In this document: positions 7,493 to 16,595 of the stretch, in pieces
How the letters are laid out: every line of letters starts with the position of its first letter
Position numbering within the stretch: the first letter of the stretch is position 1
DNA from: Fidelibacterota bacterium
GTDB lineage: Bacteria > Fidelibacterota > Fidelibacteria > Fidelibacterales > Fidelibacteraceae
DNA length: 64,000 nt
NCBI GenBank assembly: GCA_028718545.1
Contig: JAQULT010000001.1
Coordinates: 27,766-91,765, forward strand
Direction of reading: 5' to 3'
Notes under the pieces: model-generated
What the model was told of the DNA's origin: nothing
Database searches by the model: none
What the model saw: the letters and a program-made list of their open reading frames with translations, nothing else
Translations under genes and position numbers: made by a program

Positions 7493-10400
7493 ATGTCCCG
7501 GCATCTTAACATTGTGAAAATTCCGTTCCTAAGTATCCTCCTCTTTGCAGTCTGTGCAGGGATCCTTTTTGCAGAAGACAAGCCTATTGAACTTCTGAAT
7601 GCCGCAACCATGCAAAAAGTGACACCCGCCGGAGAGAAAAAGGACAGCTACATCTTTTTTGACAAAGATGTGCATTTACGCCAGGGAGAGGTCAATATCT
7701 TCAGCGACAGGGCTTACCAGTATCCCGAACGCGACCTGTTGCGCCTTGAGGGGAATGTCTATATTTACGACGACAGCGTCCGCATTTATTTTGACCGCGG
7801 ATCCTATAATACGAAAACACGGGATATCGAGGTTTCGACTCCTCTGAAGATCTATTACGATACCCGTTATTTCAGCGCTTTGGAATTGCGCGGAAATCTG
7901 GATACGGATATCTACCGGGCACGGGGAAATGTGGAGATCCGGGACAGTATCTCCTATGCGGCCGCCGATTCCCTGCTTTTCGACCGGGTCAACGAGCGCG
8001 CCTTTCTTTACGGAGAAGCCCTCATGTCCGACACCGTCAGTCGCATAAGCATGCGCGGAAGCGAACTGGAGTACCGTCTTGACAGCGATCAGTTCTTCGG
8101 CTACGGGGATGCTTCGGTTTATGAAACCCGCAAGGACGGGGAGAAGCGTTTTGAGGTATTTGCCGGATTCCTGAAGGGCGACATGAAAGGGGGATGGCTG
8201 GCCGCCCGGGACAGCGTTTATGTCTATCAGGATTCCGCTGCCGCATGGTGCGACTCGCTGTTCTATATCGACTCGACAGGTACCGTGGAGTTTTACGGCA
8301 ATGCCCGGGTGCGCTATAAAAATATCGACATGTATGCCGATGCAATGCGTCTGCGCTTTGCGCGAAATCACTTGGATGATCTTAGCTCTTCCGGCAATCC
8401 CCGGGTAAGCTTGCTGGACCGGGGATATTTCCGGGAACGCGGCGCGAATCCGGTATCCAAACGAAGTGAAATGAAGGGAAAGAATCTCTACCTGAAATTT
8501 AACCGTGAGGATGCTCCGGATTGGATGCGGATGAACGGAATGGTACTGACCGATTATCATGTATTCAAAGATTCCGTTTATAAGGGGATCAATCACATGA
8601 GTTCGGACACGGTACGCATTCATTTCGATTCCGGCGAGGTTCGGGAATTGTTTGCCAGTTATGATGTGCGGGGGCATTTTACACCGGACAGCAGCTATGA
8701 CGAAATGGATACCACTGCGCTGTATCTTGGGAATGAAGCACATTATGACCTGCGCATTGACCGTATGTCCATTTATCCTTCGGCCTATATGAATTACGGT
8801 GAGATCCAGCTCCGTGCCGATACCCTGAAGATCGACTGGAAAAGCAATATTCTCTTTGCCATTCCCCAAAAAGGTGGGGAACGCCCGGAATTTACCCAGG
8901 GCAGTGATGCCCCGGTTTACGGCGATCTGTTCGAATATAATCTGGAGACCCGGCGCGGACGTATTACCCGCGGAAAAACCCATATCAAAGAAGCCTATTA
9001 TCAGGGAAAATCCGTTTTGAAAACCGAAGATAAGCCTCTTTACGTGCATGACGGAGTATTTTCCACCTGTGAACTGGATGAACCCCATTTTTGTGTTGAA
9101 GCAAAGCGAATGAAGGTCATTCCGGGCGACCGTGTTTTTGCTCAGGATATTGTGTTCAAGATCATGGATATCCCGCTTTTGTACATTCCAAGTTTCTTTG
9201 TATCCATCGAAGAAGGGAACCGCCGCAGCGGCTGGGTCCTTCCCACCTTTGGGCGTTACAGCAATAAAGGCTGGGCACTGGAGAAATTCGGCTATTACTG
9301 GGCTCCCAATGATTATTATGATGCCCGCTTTCTGATGGATTTTTATGACAGTTACGGCATCAAGGCCGAATTGCGGCAGCGTTATGCCTGGCGCGACCAT
9401 ATCAGCAACGGCAGCCTGTCCCTGGAATACTGGAATTACTTCCTCTCCACCAGTCCGGCTCAGGGATATCGCATCCGCATCAACCATCCCCAGACCATCG
9501 GACTGCGTTCCCGTTTGAACATTTCGGGTACCTTTACCAACGATACCCAGCAGTTTTCCCGGGAACTGGATAAAGACGAGCGTCTGGAACAGCAGATCGT
9601 ATCCAATGCCAGTTTCACGACAGCGCTGGGACCATTTTCCGTAAACCTCAATCTGTCCCGCACCGAAGATCTCCTGACGGGAAACAGTACGACCAGTTTT
9701 CCGCAGTTTTCCATTTCACGTTCAAACGCGAAGCTATTCAAGCGTAAAAAACTCAGCGATCCCGAGAAGTGGTATCATAAATTCACCTATTCCGTCAACT
9801 CAAAATTGATCAATCAGATGACGCATACCTGGAATAATACCGACTCGCTGTTTTACGACGAGACAAAGAATAAGGTGGAAAGCAATGTCGGAGTCCGTTA
9901 TAATGACAAACTTTTTGGATTTCTGACCTTGTCGCCCTATCTCAATTATTACGAAGACTGGACGACCCGCTATTACAGGCCGGAAATGCAGAATGATTCG
10001 GCGCGGGTGGATGAAAACGGGAATCTGGTTCTGGAAGAGGTCCGGGGTTTTAAACGCCGCGGGCGCTTCAATCTGGGCAGTTCGGCGTCGACCACCCTGT
10101 ATGGGGTGTTCAATCTGAATCTCGGTCCGCTGAAAGCCCTGCGCCACACCCTGGCAATGAGCCTGAATTATGAATACCGCCCGGATCAGTCCTCTAATCC
10201 GGAATACGTTTTTCGTGGAATCGGTACGGACGGAAATCCCGTGATCTATGACTATTTCAGATCCACCCTATTGCCGGCGACACCATCGGCGGGCAGTCAG
10301 AGTTTTTCGATGAATTTTAATCACAAATTCGAATCCAAGACCCAATGGAGGGGATTGGATGAAAAGAAACTGCACTTTCTGACGCTTACGCACGCGTATA

Positions 10401-11032
10401 ATTTTCTTGCCGATTCCCTGCGTAGCAGTGAGATCAGAGCCGCTTCCTCGCTGCGGGATCTTCCCGGCGGACTTGCCCTTAAGGTGGATGCTTACTTTGA
10501 TCCCTATGCTTACCGGGTCAATGATGACGGTAAGACCATTACCCGGATCGATCGCCTTGCCGTCCCCCGGATCACCTATTTGCGTATCGCAACGGATGTT
10601 AGCCTGAAACCCGGAACTTCCCGCAAACAGCAGGCGGCTGCTAAAGCCGCGGCCGCGGATACGAACCGGGTCGCCGCCCCGGCAGTCCCCGCAGCACGCG
10701 GGTCCGATGAAGGCTTTTCCCGCTGGAGCGCGACAGCCGGTATCTCCTTTACTTCCAGTGCCGCAAATCCTCTGAACGTTAAAAACCGCCTGCTGGTAAA
10801 TACAGAGATCAAAGCGAATCTGACGCCCAAATGGTCCGGCTCCTACCGGATCAACTTTGACGTACTGGAACATAGCATTACGGACCAGCGTATTACCCTT
10901 TCCCGCGATATGCATTGCTGGGCACTGCATCTCGACTGGAATCCGGGTTACAGCTTTTTTATCCGCCTGAATGCAAAATCGGATATGCTGAAAGCACTGA
11001 AACTGGAAAAACAGACAGGAAGGTACTATTAG
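7493..11032 (+). CDS. lptD: LPS-assembly outer-membrane protein LptD (OstA)
   Basis: A 1179-residue protein. It has a signal peptide (to about residue 25, LLFAVCAGILFAE), a long N-terminal run of OstA/LptA-type beta-jellyroll repeats, and a C-terminal beta-barrel. The junction contains the hallmark region with CELDEPHFCVEAK, DIPLLYIPSFF and RRSGWVLPTFG. LptD forms the outer-membrane translocon that inserts LPS. It is much longer than the proteobacterial protein (about 780), mainly through extra jellyroll repeats. An Ala/Pro-rich low-complexity insert lies near residues 1040-1070 in the barrel. prmA starts one base after its stop. A TATATT -10-like element lies about 35 bp upstream; no good -35 was seen. 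Confidence 0.88.
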   Translation: MSRHLNIVKIPFLSILLFAVCAGILFAEDKPIELLNAATMQKVTPAGEKKDSYIFFDKDVHLRQGEVNIFSDRAYQYPERDLLRLEGNVYIYDDSVRIYFDRGSYNTKTRDIEVSTPLKIYYDTRYFSALELRGNLDTDIYRARGNVEIRDSISYAAADSLLFDRVNERAFLYGEALMSDTVSRISMRGSELEYRLDSDQFFGYGDASVYETRKDGEKRFEVFAGFLKGDMKGGWLAARDSVYVYQDSAAAWCDSLFYIDSTGTVEFYGNARVRYKNIDMYADAMRLRFARNHLDDLSSSGNPRVSLLDRGYFRERGANPVSKRSEMKGKNLYLKFNREDAPDWMRMNGMVLTDYHVFKDSVYKGINHMSSDTVRIHFDSGEVRELFASYDVRGHFTPDSSYDEMDTTALYLGNEAHYDLRIDRMSIYPSAYMNYGEIQLRADTLKIDWKSNILFAIPQKGGERPEFTQGSDAPVYGDLFEYNLETRRGRITRGKTHIKEAYYQGKSVLKTEDKPLYVHDGVFSTCELDEPHFCVEAKRMKVIPGDRVFAQDIVFKIMDIPLLYIPSFFVSIEEGNRRSGWVLPTFGRYSNKGWALEKFGYYWAPNDYYDARFLMDFYDSYGIKAELRQRYAWRDHISNGSLSLEYWNYFLSTSPAQGYRIRINHPQTIGLRSRLNISGTFTNDTQQFSRELDKDERLEQQIVSNASFTTALGPFSVNLNLSRTEDLLTGNSTTSFPQFSISRSNAKLFKRKKLSDPEKWYHKFTYSVNSKLINQMTHTWNNTDSLFYDETKNKVESNVGVRYNDKLFGFLTLSPYLNYYEDWTTRYYRPEMQNDSARVDENGNLVLEEVRGFKRRGRFNLGSSASTTLYGVFNLNLGPLKALRHTLAMSLNYEYRPDQSSNPEYVFRGIGTDGNPVIYDYFRSTLLPATPSAGSQSFSMNFNHKFESKTQWRGLDEKKLHFLTLTHAYNFLADSLRSSEIRAASSLRDLPGGLALKVDAYFDPYAYRVNDDGKTITRIDRLAVPRITYLRIATDVSLKPGTSRKQQAAAKAAAADTNRVAAPAVPAARGSDEGFSRWSATAGISFTSSAANPLNVKNRLLVNTEIKANLTPKWSGSYRINFDVLEHSITDQRITLSRDMHCWALHLDWNPGYSFFIRLNAKSDMLKALKLEKQTGRYY

Positions 11033-11033
11033 A

Positions 11034-11879
11034 ATGAAGAAAAAGGGATATGTGCTGTTCCGGCTTCCTGGAGATGCGGAAAAAAAAGAGATACTGAACA
11101 CTCTGACGGAGTTGGGAACCCTGGAAGCCGCCGTCGAGGAGCGCGGAGAGCATATCACGGTTATGGACAGCTGGGAAAAGCGCGGGGAACTGCAGGCGAC
11201 CCTGCAGAGGGCCTTTCCGGAACTTGCGCCGGAAGCGGAATTCCTGGAAGAACGCGACTGGAACCGGGAATGGATCGAAGGTTTTCAGCCGATCCGGATA
11301 CGGGAGGATTTCTGGATCACCCCGCCCTGGCACCGTTCACGCATTCCACAGGGGAGTACGGACATTATTATTAATCCCGCGAACGCCTTTGGTACCGGTA
11401 CGCACGAATCCACCCGTCTGGTTCTGGAATTGCTTCCCGGAATGCTGGATCCCGGCGATAAGGTGCTGGATCTCGGCTGCGGATCGGGGATTTTATCCAT
11501 CGCCGCGCGGAAGCTGGGTGCCGGAGCCGTAGTGGCTGTAGACAATGATCCTGAAATCCGGGAAAATTTCAGCGAGAATACCGCGCTGAACCGTTTGGAG
11601 GATATTCCCCTGCAAATTGCGGATGTCCTGCAAATGGATGACTATTCCTGTGACCTTGCGCTCGTGAATATCCAAAAACATATCATTTTGCCACTCCTGG
11701 AACGTTTTAACGTTGCAAAAGGGGCACCGAAACGCGTAATTTTAGCCGGACTTTTAAACGAGCACCGCGAAGATGTCCTGAACGTACTTGAGCGACAGGA
11801 ATACGCGGTGCTCCAAACGCCCTGCCGGGGTCTCTGGATGGCAGTGACAGCCCTCAGGCGGAGAACGGATGAAATATAA
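11034..11879 (+). CDS. prmA: Ribosomal protein L11 methyltransferase
   Basis: A 281-residue SAM-dependent methyltransferase that trimethylates ribosomal protein L11. It contains the PrmA signature NAFGTGTHESTR and SAM motif I VLDLGCGSGILSIAA, followed by the acidic VDNDPE. The N-terminal substrate-recognition domain (about 100 residues) is present, so the length is standard. It is tightly coupled to lptD (1-bp gap) and overlaps the next gene by 11 bp, so it probably sits inside one long transcription unit. Confidence 0.93.
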   Translation: MKKKGYVLFRLPGDAEKKEILNTLTELGTLEAAVEERGEHITVMDSWEKRGELQATLQRAFPELAPEAEFLEERDWNREWIEGFQPIRIREDFWITPPWHRSRIPQGSTDIIINPANAFGTGTHESTRLVLELLPGMLDPGDKVLDLGCGSGILSIAARKLGAGAVVAVDNDPEIRENFSENTALNRLEDIPLQIADVLQMDDYSCDLALVNIQKHIILPLLERFNVAKGAPKRVILAGLLNEHREDVLNVLERQEYAVLQTPCRGLWMAVTALRRRTDEI

Positions 11880-12642
11880 CTTATACGGCATTGCGGCATT
11901 GTTTCTGTTACTCCTTAGCTGGAGCTGCGGGCCCGTTTATCCCGATCCGGATGAAGAACCCTCGTACCCGGTGCCGGAATTTCAAAATGTAAGAACAGCG
12001 TATCACGGCGAGCGCGGGGAATTGCATTGCGAAGCCTTTGTACTGTATGATCTTCCGCTCGGAGAAGTAAATGCCGATCTGGAATTGCAGGGCTTTACCC
12101 AGAATACGCTCAGCATTACGCTGAACGATTCCGCCGTTCTGGGGGATGCGCTCGCGGGGGACAGAATTTTTAGCCGAAACATCCCGTTAACCCGCATCGA
12201 TTCCATTCCGGGATGGATAAGGGTGCAATACAGCGTTCGTGAAGCCGGCTCCCTGGTCCAGACCTTCCGGGATACCCTGACCCTCAGCGCAAATCAGCCG
12301 CCATTGATCACAGAAATCGATATGCCGGATACCCTGATTCGTCCCGAAAGCGGCAGCAAGGAACTGCTGATCGCCGTTCATGTGGATGATCCGAATGGTC
12401 CCCAGGATGTGATAATGGCCTATTTTCAGGTCAAGAACAATACAAGCGGTTTGTGGGGCGCGGATTTTGATCTCTACGATGACGGCAGCAACGGCGATAT
12501 CCGGGCCGGGGACGGGATCTTTTCCCGCGGTTTGCAGATCTCGGCGGAGAATGCGGCAACAATCAATTATTTCCGTTTCCGGGCAAAAGACCGTGCGGCC
12601 AGTTTCTCCGTATGGTATCCGGATTCCGTGGTGGTGAGGTAA
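11869..12642 (+). CDS. Lipoprotein with two choice-of-anchor/Ig-like repeats
   Basis: A 257-residue exported protein with lipobox LSWSC (Cys20). The mature part shows two related beta-sandwich halves. Each contains a G-D-x-x-A-G-D-x-I-F-S-R motif (around residues 85-105 and 205-225), resembling the choice-of-anchor X-type domain seen in surface proteins. No enzymatic residues are visible. It overlaps prmA by 11 bp and precedes a propeller protein by 2 bp, so its role is likely tied to the secretion-related genes that follow. The function is unknown. Confidence 0.7.
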   Translation: MKYNLYGIAALFLLLLSWSCGPVYPDPDEEPSYPVPEFQNVRTAYHGERGELHCEAFVLYDLPLGEVNADLELQGFTQNTLSITLNDSAVLGDALAGDRIFSRNIPLTRIDSIPGWIRVQYSVREAGSLVQTFRDTLTLSANQPPLITEIDMPDTLIRPESGSKELLIAVHVDDPNGPQDVIMAYFQVKNNTSGLWGADFDLYDDGSNGDIRAGDGIFSRGLQISAENAATINYFRFRAKDRAASFSVWYPDSVVVR

Positions 12643-12644
12643 AC

Positions 12645-14216
12645 ATGCTCAAACGAATGATCGTATTGCTGAGCCTTAGTGCCGCCCTGCTTTTTGCACT
12701 GCCTCACGCAAGGAGTTTTGTATTGTCGGACACCCTGGTCTATGAAGGACTGGGAAGCAATGCGGTCACAGATATTCTCGGTATGGATGACTCCACGCTG
12801 CTCTTTGCAACCGGTAACGGACTTTCGCTAACCAACAACCGGGGCGAAGATATCGTGACCTATTATGGAAATGGTAACAGTATCCGTTATGGCGCGGTGA
12901 CCGGAATGGCATTATTGGGGGAACACATCTGGATTGCCACAGCCTACGATACCGCGGTACTGGAAGGCAGTTATTATTACGATTATCCCAAAGGCAACGG
13001 CATCAGCTATTCTCCGGATGGCGGACGCAGCTGGCAGCGTTTCCGGCAACCGGTTGATACGCAGGACGATAACTACGAGATCCTCTACGGCGATACCATT
13101 CCCGCACTGCCTATCACCTCGGCGATCAACAACCTGACTTACGATCTGGCCGTTCAGGTCACTTCCGGCGGTGATACGGTTTTGTGGGCAACGAATTTTG
13201 CCGGCGGATGCCGGCGCAGTTTTGACAAGGGCGCCAGCTGGCAGCGAGTTGTACTTCCGCCGGATCGCTACGATGTCCTGGATGAAGATACACCCCGGGA
13301 TTTCGATCTGAGTCCCACCAGCGGAGCTCTGGGTTATGAAAGCAACCTCAATCACCGTGCTTTTTCGGTGCACGCCGCCGGCGATACGGTTATTATCGGA
13401 ACGGCAAACGGAATCAATATCTCCTACGACAGCGGTTACAGCTGGGAAAAATATACGGCACAGAATTCCGGTATCAGCGGAAATTTTATTGTGGACCTCA
13501 CTATGGACAGAGCGGGTCAGATCTATGCGGTAACCCTTCCGACCCGGGAAACCGAATCCCAGGGCATTGCCGTTTCCGGGCGGAATGCCAACGGCATGTT
13601 GTACTGGGAATCCTACCTGAGCGGCCACCGGATTTATCAGATCCGTCCCGGCAGCAGCGGCAGCATCTATGCCGGTGGAGAAACGGGACTCTGGTATTCC
13701 GCAGACGGCTGGAATTGGCTCCGCATGCCGCAGATCCGCGATGAAAACGGCCAGTATCTGTTAACGGAGGTGATCTACAGTATCTGGGAAGATCCCGGCG
13801 CCTCGATCTGGGCCGGTACCGCGGATGGGCTTATACGCTCCGACGACGGCGGCTACAACTGGAAGTTTTTCCGTCGCGTCAATACGGACTATCCGGAATT
13901 ACCGGCTGTCTCCGCCTACCCAAATCCCTTTTCACCCTCCCGGATGAACCAGCTGGGCGGAGAGGGTTTTGTGCGTATCCATTGCGAGCTGCCTGCTTCC
14001 GCCCGGGTAAGTATTGCAGTCTATGATTTTGCAATGCAGCGTGTGAAAGTGCTGATTGAAGATGTCCCGGTGGAAACCGGCACGAGTGAATTTGTCTGGA
14101 ACGCAAAGAACGGATTGAACAATCAGGTCGCGAACGGCGTTTACTTTATCCGTATGACAACGGAGAACGGAGCAGCGCAGAAAACACAGTGGACCAAATT
14201 GATCGTACTGGATTGA
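12645..14216 (+). CDS. Secreted beta-propeller protein with type IX-type C-terminal domain
   Basis: 523 residues from ATG 12645, preceded by GGTGAGG; an upstream in-frame start at 12612 lies inside the previous gene. A signal peptide is followed by repeated W-x-A-T/G-x-x-x-G blades resembling BNR or two-component-regulator propeller repeats (for example SYDSGYSWEKY and SDDGGYNWKFF). The last 100 residues begin AYPNPFSP and contain VSIAVYDF and NGVYFIRM, the FlgD-like sorting domain of type IX cargo. It is probably displayed on the cell surface. The ligand is unknown. Confidence 0.78.
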   Translation: MLKRMIVLLSLSAALLFALPHARSFVLSDTLVYEGLGSNAVTDILGMDDSTLLFATGNGLSLTNNRGEDIVTYYGNGNSIRYGAVTGMALLGEHIWIATAYDTAVLEGSYYYDYPKGNGISYSPDGGRSWQRFRQPVDTQDDNYEILYGDTIPALPITSAINNLTYDLAVQVTSGGDTVLWATNFAGGCRRSFDKGASWQRVVLPPDRYDVLDEDTPRDFDLSPTSGALGYESNLNHRAFSVHAAGDTVIIGTANGINISYDSGYSWEKYTAQNSGISGNFIVDLTMDRAGQIYAVTLPTRETESQGIAVSGRNANGMLYWESYLSGHRIYQIRPGSSGSIYAGGETGLWYSADGWNWLRMPQIRDENGQYLLTEVIYSIWEDPGASIWAGTADGLIRSDDGGYNWKFFRRVNTDYPELPAVSAYPNPFSPSRMNQLGGEGFVRIHCELPASARVSIAVYDFAMQRVKVLIEDVPVETGTSEFVWNAKNGLNNQVANGVYFIRMTTENGAAQKTQWTKLIVLD

Positions 14217-14221
14217 ACACG

Positions 14222-15148
14222 ATGAAAAAAATTACCGCTATATTACTGATCTTTCTTGCAGTCCCAATCCTGCTGCCGGCGACGGATGAGGCCGGTGGTA
14301 TGGCCGGAGCCTATTTGCGGATGCCAACGGACGCCCGCTCGGCCGCTCTGGGCAATTCCGGCGGGCCGGTCCTGAATGATGTGAATATGCTCAGCAGCAA
14401 TCCGGCCCTTGTCCCGTTTTTTGAACAAAAACAGTTTTCCAGTTCTTTTCAGTTCCTTTCCCTGGACCGCTCTTTTCAGAGCATTGCCTTCGGTACCAGT
14501 CTGCCGCCGCGCGCGGGTATGAGCGTCGCCTGGATCCATGCCGGCGTCGATAACATTATCGGCCGCAATTATTCCAACGATATCACATATGAATACAACT
14601 GGTCCCAGGATGCTTTTGTGGTCACTTTCGGACTGCAGTTCAGTGACTGGCTGAGTATGGGAGTTTCCGGAAAAATTCTTTCCGACCGCCTGGTCAATTC
14701 CAGTTCTTCCGGTTTTTCCGCCGATCTTGGCCTTCTGCTGATCCCGGTGAAAGATCTGCACCTCGGCATTGTACTGAAAGATCTTAGCGGAAAAGTAAGC
14801 TGGGATATAGCCTCCGAACCCTTTGTGGAATATCAGTCCCGTCGCAACGACCGCTATCCGAATCTGCTGCAGGTCGGCGCCTCCTATCTTTTGGCAGAAC
14901 GTTACTTTTTCTCTGCGGCATACCGTTTTTCCACTCAGATCGAACCCAGCTGGCATGCGGGCTTTGAAGCACGGTTGGCAAAGGCACTGTTCCTGCGCGC
15001 CGGCACCGATAACGGGACTCCCGTTTTTGGCTTCGGAACCGCTTTTACGATCTGGAGTGATAAGAAAACCCGCATGGATTATGCCTTCAAAAGCGGATCG
15101 GTCCGCGAGGGAGGCAGTCACCTCTTTACCTGGTTGTTCTTTTTTTAG
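14222..15148 (+). CDS. PorV/PorQ-family outer-membrane protein
   Basis: A 308-residue predicted FadL-like beta-barrel. After a signal peptide ending LLPA it carries GAYLRMPTDARSAALGNSGG and NPAL, the N-terminal pattern of the PorV/PorQ family, and it ends in FTWLFFF like other barrels. PorV proteins escort type IX cargo at the outer membrane and hand it to the attachment complex. It lies 5 bp after the gene for a protein with a sorting domain and is followed closely by another PorQ-like gene, which fits that role. The start at 14222 was chosen because the upstream ATG lies within the preceding coding sequence. Confidence 0.78.
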   Translation: MKKITAILLIFLAVPILLPATDEAGGMAGAYLRMPTDARSAALGNSGGPVLNDVNMLSSNPALVPFFEQKQFSSSFQFLSLDRSFQSIAFGTSLPPRAGMSVAWIHAGVDNIIGRNYSNDITYEYNWSQDAFVVTFGLQFSDWLSMGVSGKILSDRLVNSSSSGFSADLGLLLIPVKDLHLGIVLKDLSGKVSWDIASEPFVEYQSRRNDRYPNLLQVGASYLLAERYFFSAAYRFSTQIEPSWHAGFEARLAKALFLRAGTDNGTPVFGFGTAFTIWSDKKTRMDYAFKSGSVREGGSHLFTWLFFF

Positions 15149-15157
15149 GAGCTGTTG

Positions 15158-15949
15158 ATGATCAGAAAAATCGCAATAAGTATGCTTATCGGCGCCGTTC
15201 TCCTGGCCGGCGAAGGCCTGCCGGTGCTGACCCTGCCGCGCCTTGCGCAGGAAGGGTATTTCCCCTCCCCGTCAATGCAGGAAGAAAACAGCGTACATTT
15301 TTCCTATGCATCCTGGTACTATGATACCGATTATTCCAGTATCAATGCCTATTTCGATCATTATCACATTGGCTTTCAGGGCCTGATATCCGGCAATATC
15401 GAAATTCGCGGCGATGTTCCGCAGACAGAGCCCGTGGGTACCACAGCCTATTATAATACCGTGTTCTTTGCCGGACGGAATTGGGTGCTGAATTCCTCCT
15501 TTTCTGTCAAAACAACTCTGAAATTCGTCACGGAACGGCTTTACTACGCTTCTTCCTGGGGCGGAGCCGCGGACCTGGAAGCGGTGTACGCGTTTCAGTC
15601 ACCCTTCCGCCTGCTGTGCGGCGTGGAAAATATCGGAATGATGTCGCCATTGCTGAATCAGAATACCCAGTTACCCACGCGCTACTATCTGGGCGCGGAC
15701 GGGCGCTTCAATGCCTTTATCGTATCACTAAAAGCCGGGACCGGCAATGACGGAGCGCTGTTCTACCGGCTGGGTGCCGCATATGTTCATCCCCTCTTTG
15801 ATGTTCATTACAGTTTTGACCGCCTACAGGGCGTTCACCATGTGGGTGCGGACCTGAAATGGAACAAGATCCGCATCGGATACGGACAATATTTTCATCA
15901 GCGCGGATTGGGATATCCGATGATGTTCTCGATAGGATTATGTTTTTAG
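15158..15949 (+). CDS. PorQ-like outer-membrane barrel protein
   Basis: 263 residues with a signal peptide (about 20 residues), many short amphipathic strands and a terminal aromatic motif (MFSIGLCF). The N-terminal LTLPRLAQEGYFPSPSMQ and the later PRYYLGAD-like strands recall the second PorV/PorQ subfamily, with less conservation than its upstream neighbour. AGGAG lies six bases before ATG 15158. It overlaps the following lipoprotein gene by 10 bp. The role in secretion is inferred from context. Confidence 0.6.
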   Translation: MIRKIAISMLIGAVLLAGEGLPVLTLPRLAQEGYFPSPSMQEENSVHFSYASWYYDTDYSSINAYFDHYHIGFQGLISGNIEIRGDVPQTEPVGTTAYYNTVFFAGRNWVLNSSFSVKTTLKFVTERLYYASSWGGAADLEAVYAFQSPFRLLCGVENIGMMSPLLNQNTQLPTRYYLGADGRFNAFIVSLKAGTGNDGALFYRLGAAYVHPLFDVHYSFDRLQGVHHVGADLKWNKIRIGYGQYFHQRGLGYPMMFSIGLCF

Positions 15950-16557
15950 TTAAGCCATTCAGGCAAAATGTGAAAAGACCGCTTTGTTGCGGACCGGCAG
16001 TTCTTCTGCTCATAGGAATGCTACTGACGGGATGTGAATTCCTAATGCGGGATTCGGAGGCTCCGCGACGTCCTTCGGAAGATCATTTTATTCCTCCGAC
16101 AAATCCGGAGATCGTTTTCAGCAATCTGGAAAATGCTTTCACTTATCGCGATCACGAGACCTACGGACGCTGCTTTTCCGATTCCACAATTTCGGGGATC
16201 ACCTACCGTTTTCAGCCCGCAGTAGTGAAAGCGGTCGTTTTCCCCGCCTATTGGGATGCCGCCAGCGAAAAATGCTATTTCCAGGAATTGCTGGCCGCCT
16301 GTCCGCGGGATTCGCTGCTTTTGCTGGAGATCAGCAATGACGATATCCCGGAAAGCGACGACGGTGACTCCATTGCCTATCAGATCAATTATCAGATATT
16401 GGCACATCATACCCGGCAGGGCATCGACCGTTCCTTTAAAGGCCGCAGTTACATCAAACTGACCCGTGATAACCGGAATTACTGGGTAATCTATTTCTGG
16501 CAGGACATTCCGGTTTCCACAGACGCCAGCTGGTCCGATCTGAAGGCGTATTTTTAA
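15940..16557 (+). CDS. Lipoprotein with NTF2-like fold (predicted)
   Basis: 205 residues from ATG 15940, overlapping the stop of the preceding gene. A hydrophobic signal ends in lipobox LLTGC (Cys32). The mature domain opens with FSNLENAFTYRDHETYGRCF and ends with YWVIYFWQDI, the pattern of small NTF2-like domains found as lipoproteins in FCB bacteria. Translation may start earlier in the same frame (15859), but that would not give a signal peptide. It closes the five-gene surface cluster that begins at 11869. Confidence 0.68.
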   Translation: MFLVKPFRQNVKRPLCCGPAVLLLIGMLLTGCEFLMRDSEAPRRPSEDHFIPPTNPEIVFSNLENAFTYRDHETYGRCFSDSTISGITYRFQPAVVKAVVFPAYWDAASEKCYFQELLAACPRDSLLLLEISNDDIPESDDGDSIAYQINYQILAHHTRQGIDRSFKGRSYIKLTRDNRNYWVIYFWQDIPVSTDASWSDLKAYF

Positions 16558-16595
16558 ACGCAATAATTTGAATAAGGGGAAGGAAGGAATTTAAC

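Noticed and set aside
7676-9487. 603-residue minus-strand open frame
   Set aside because: It is wholly antisense to lptD, has no recognisable domain, and arises from codon bias of the real gene.
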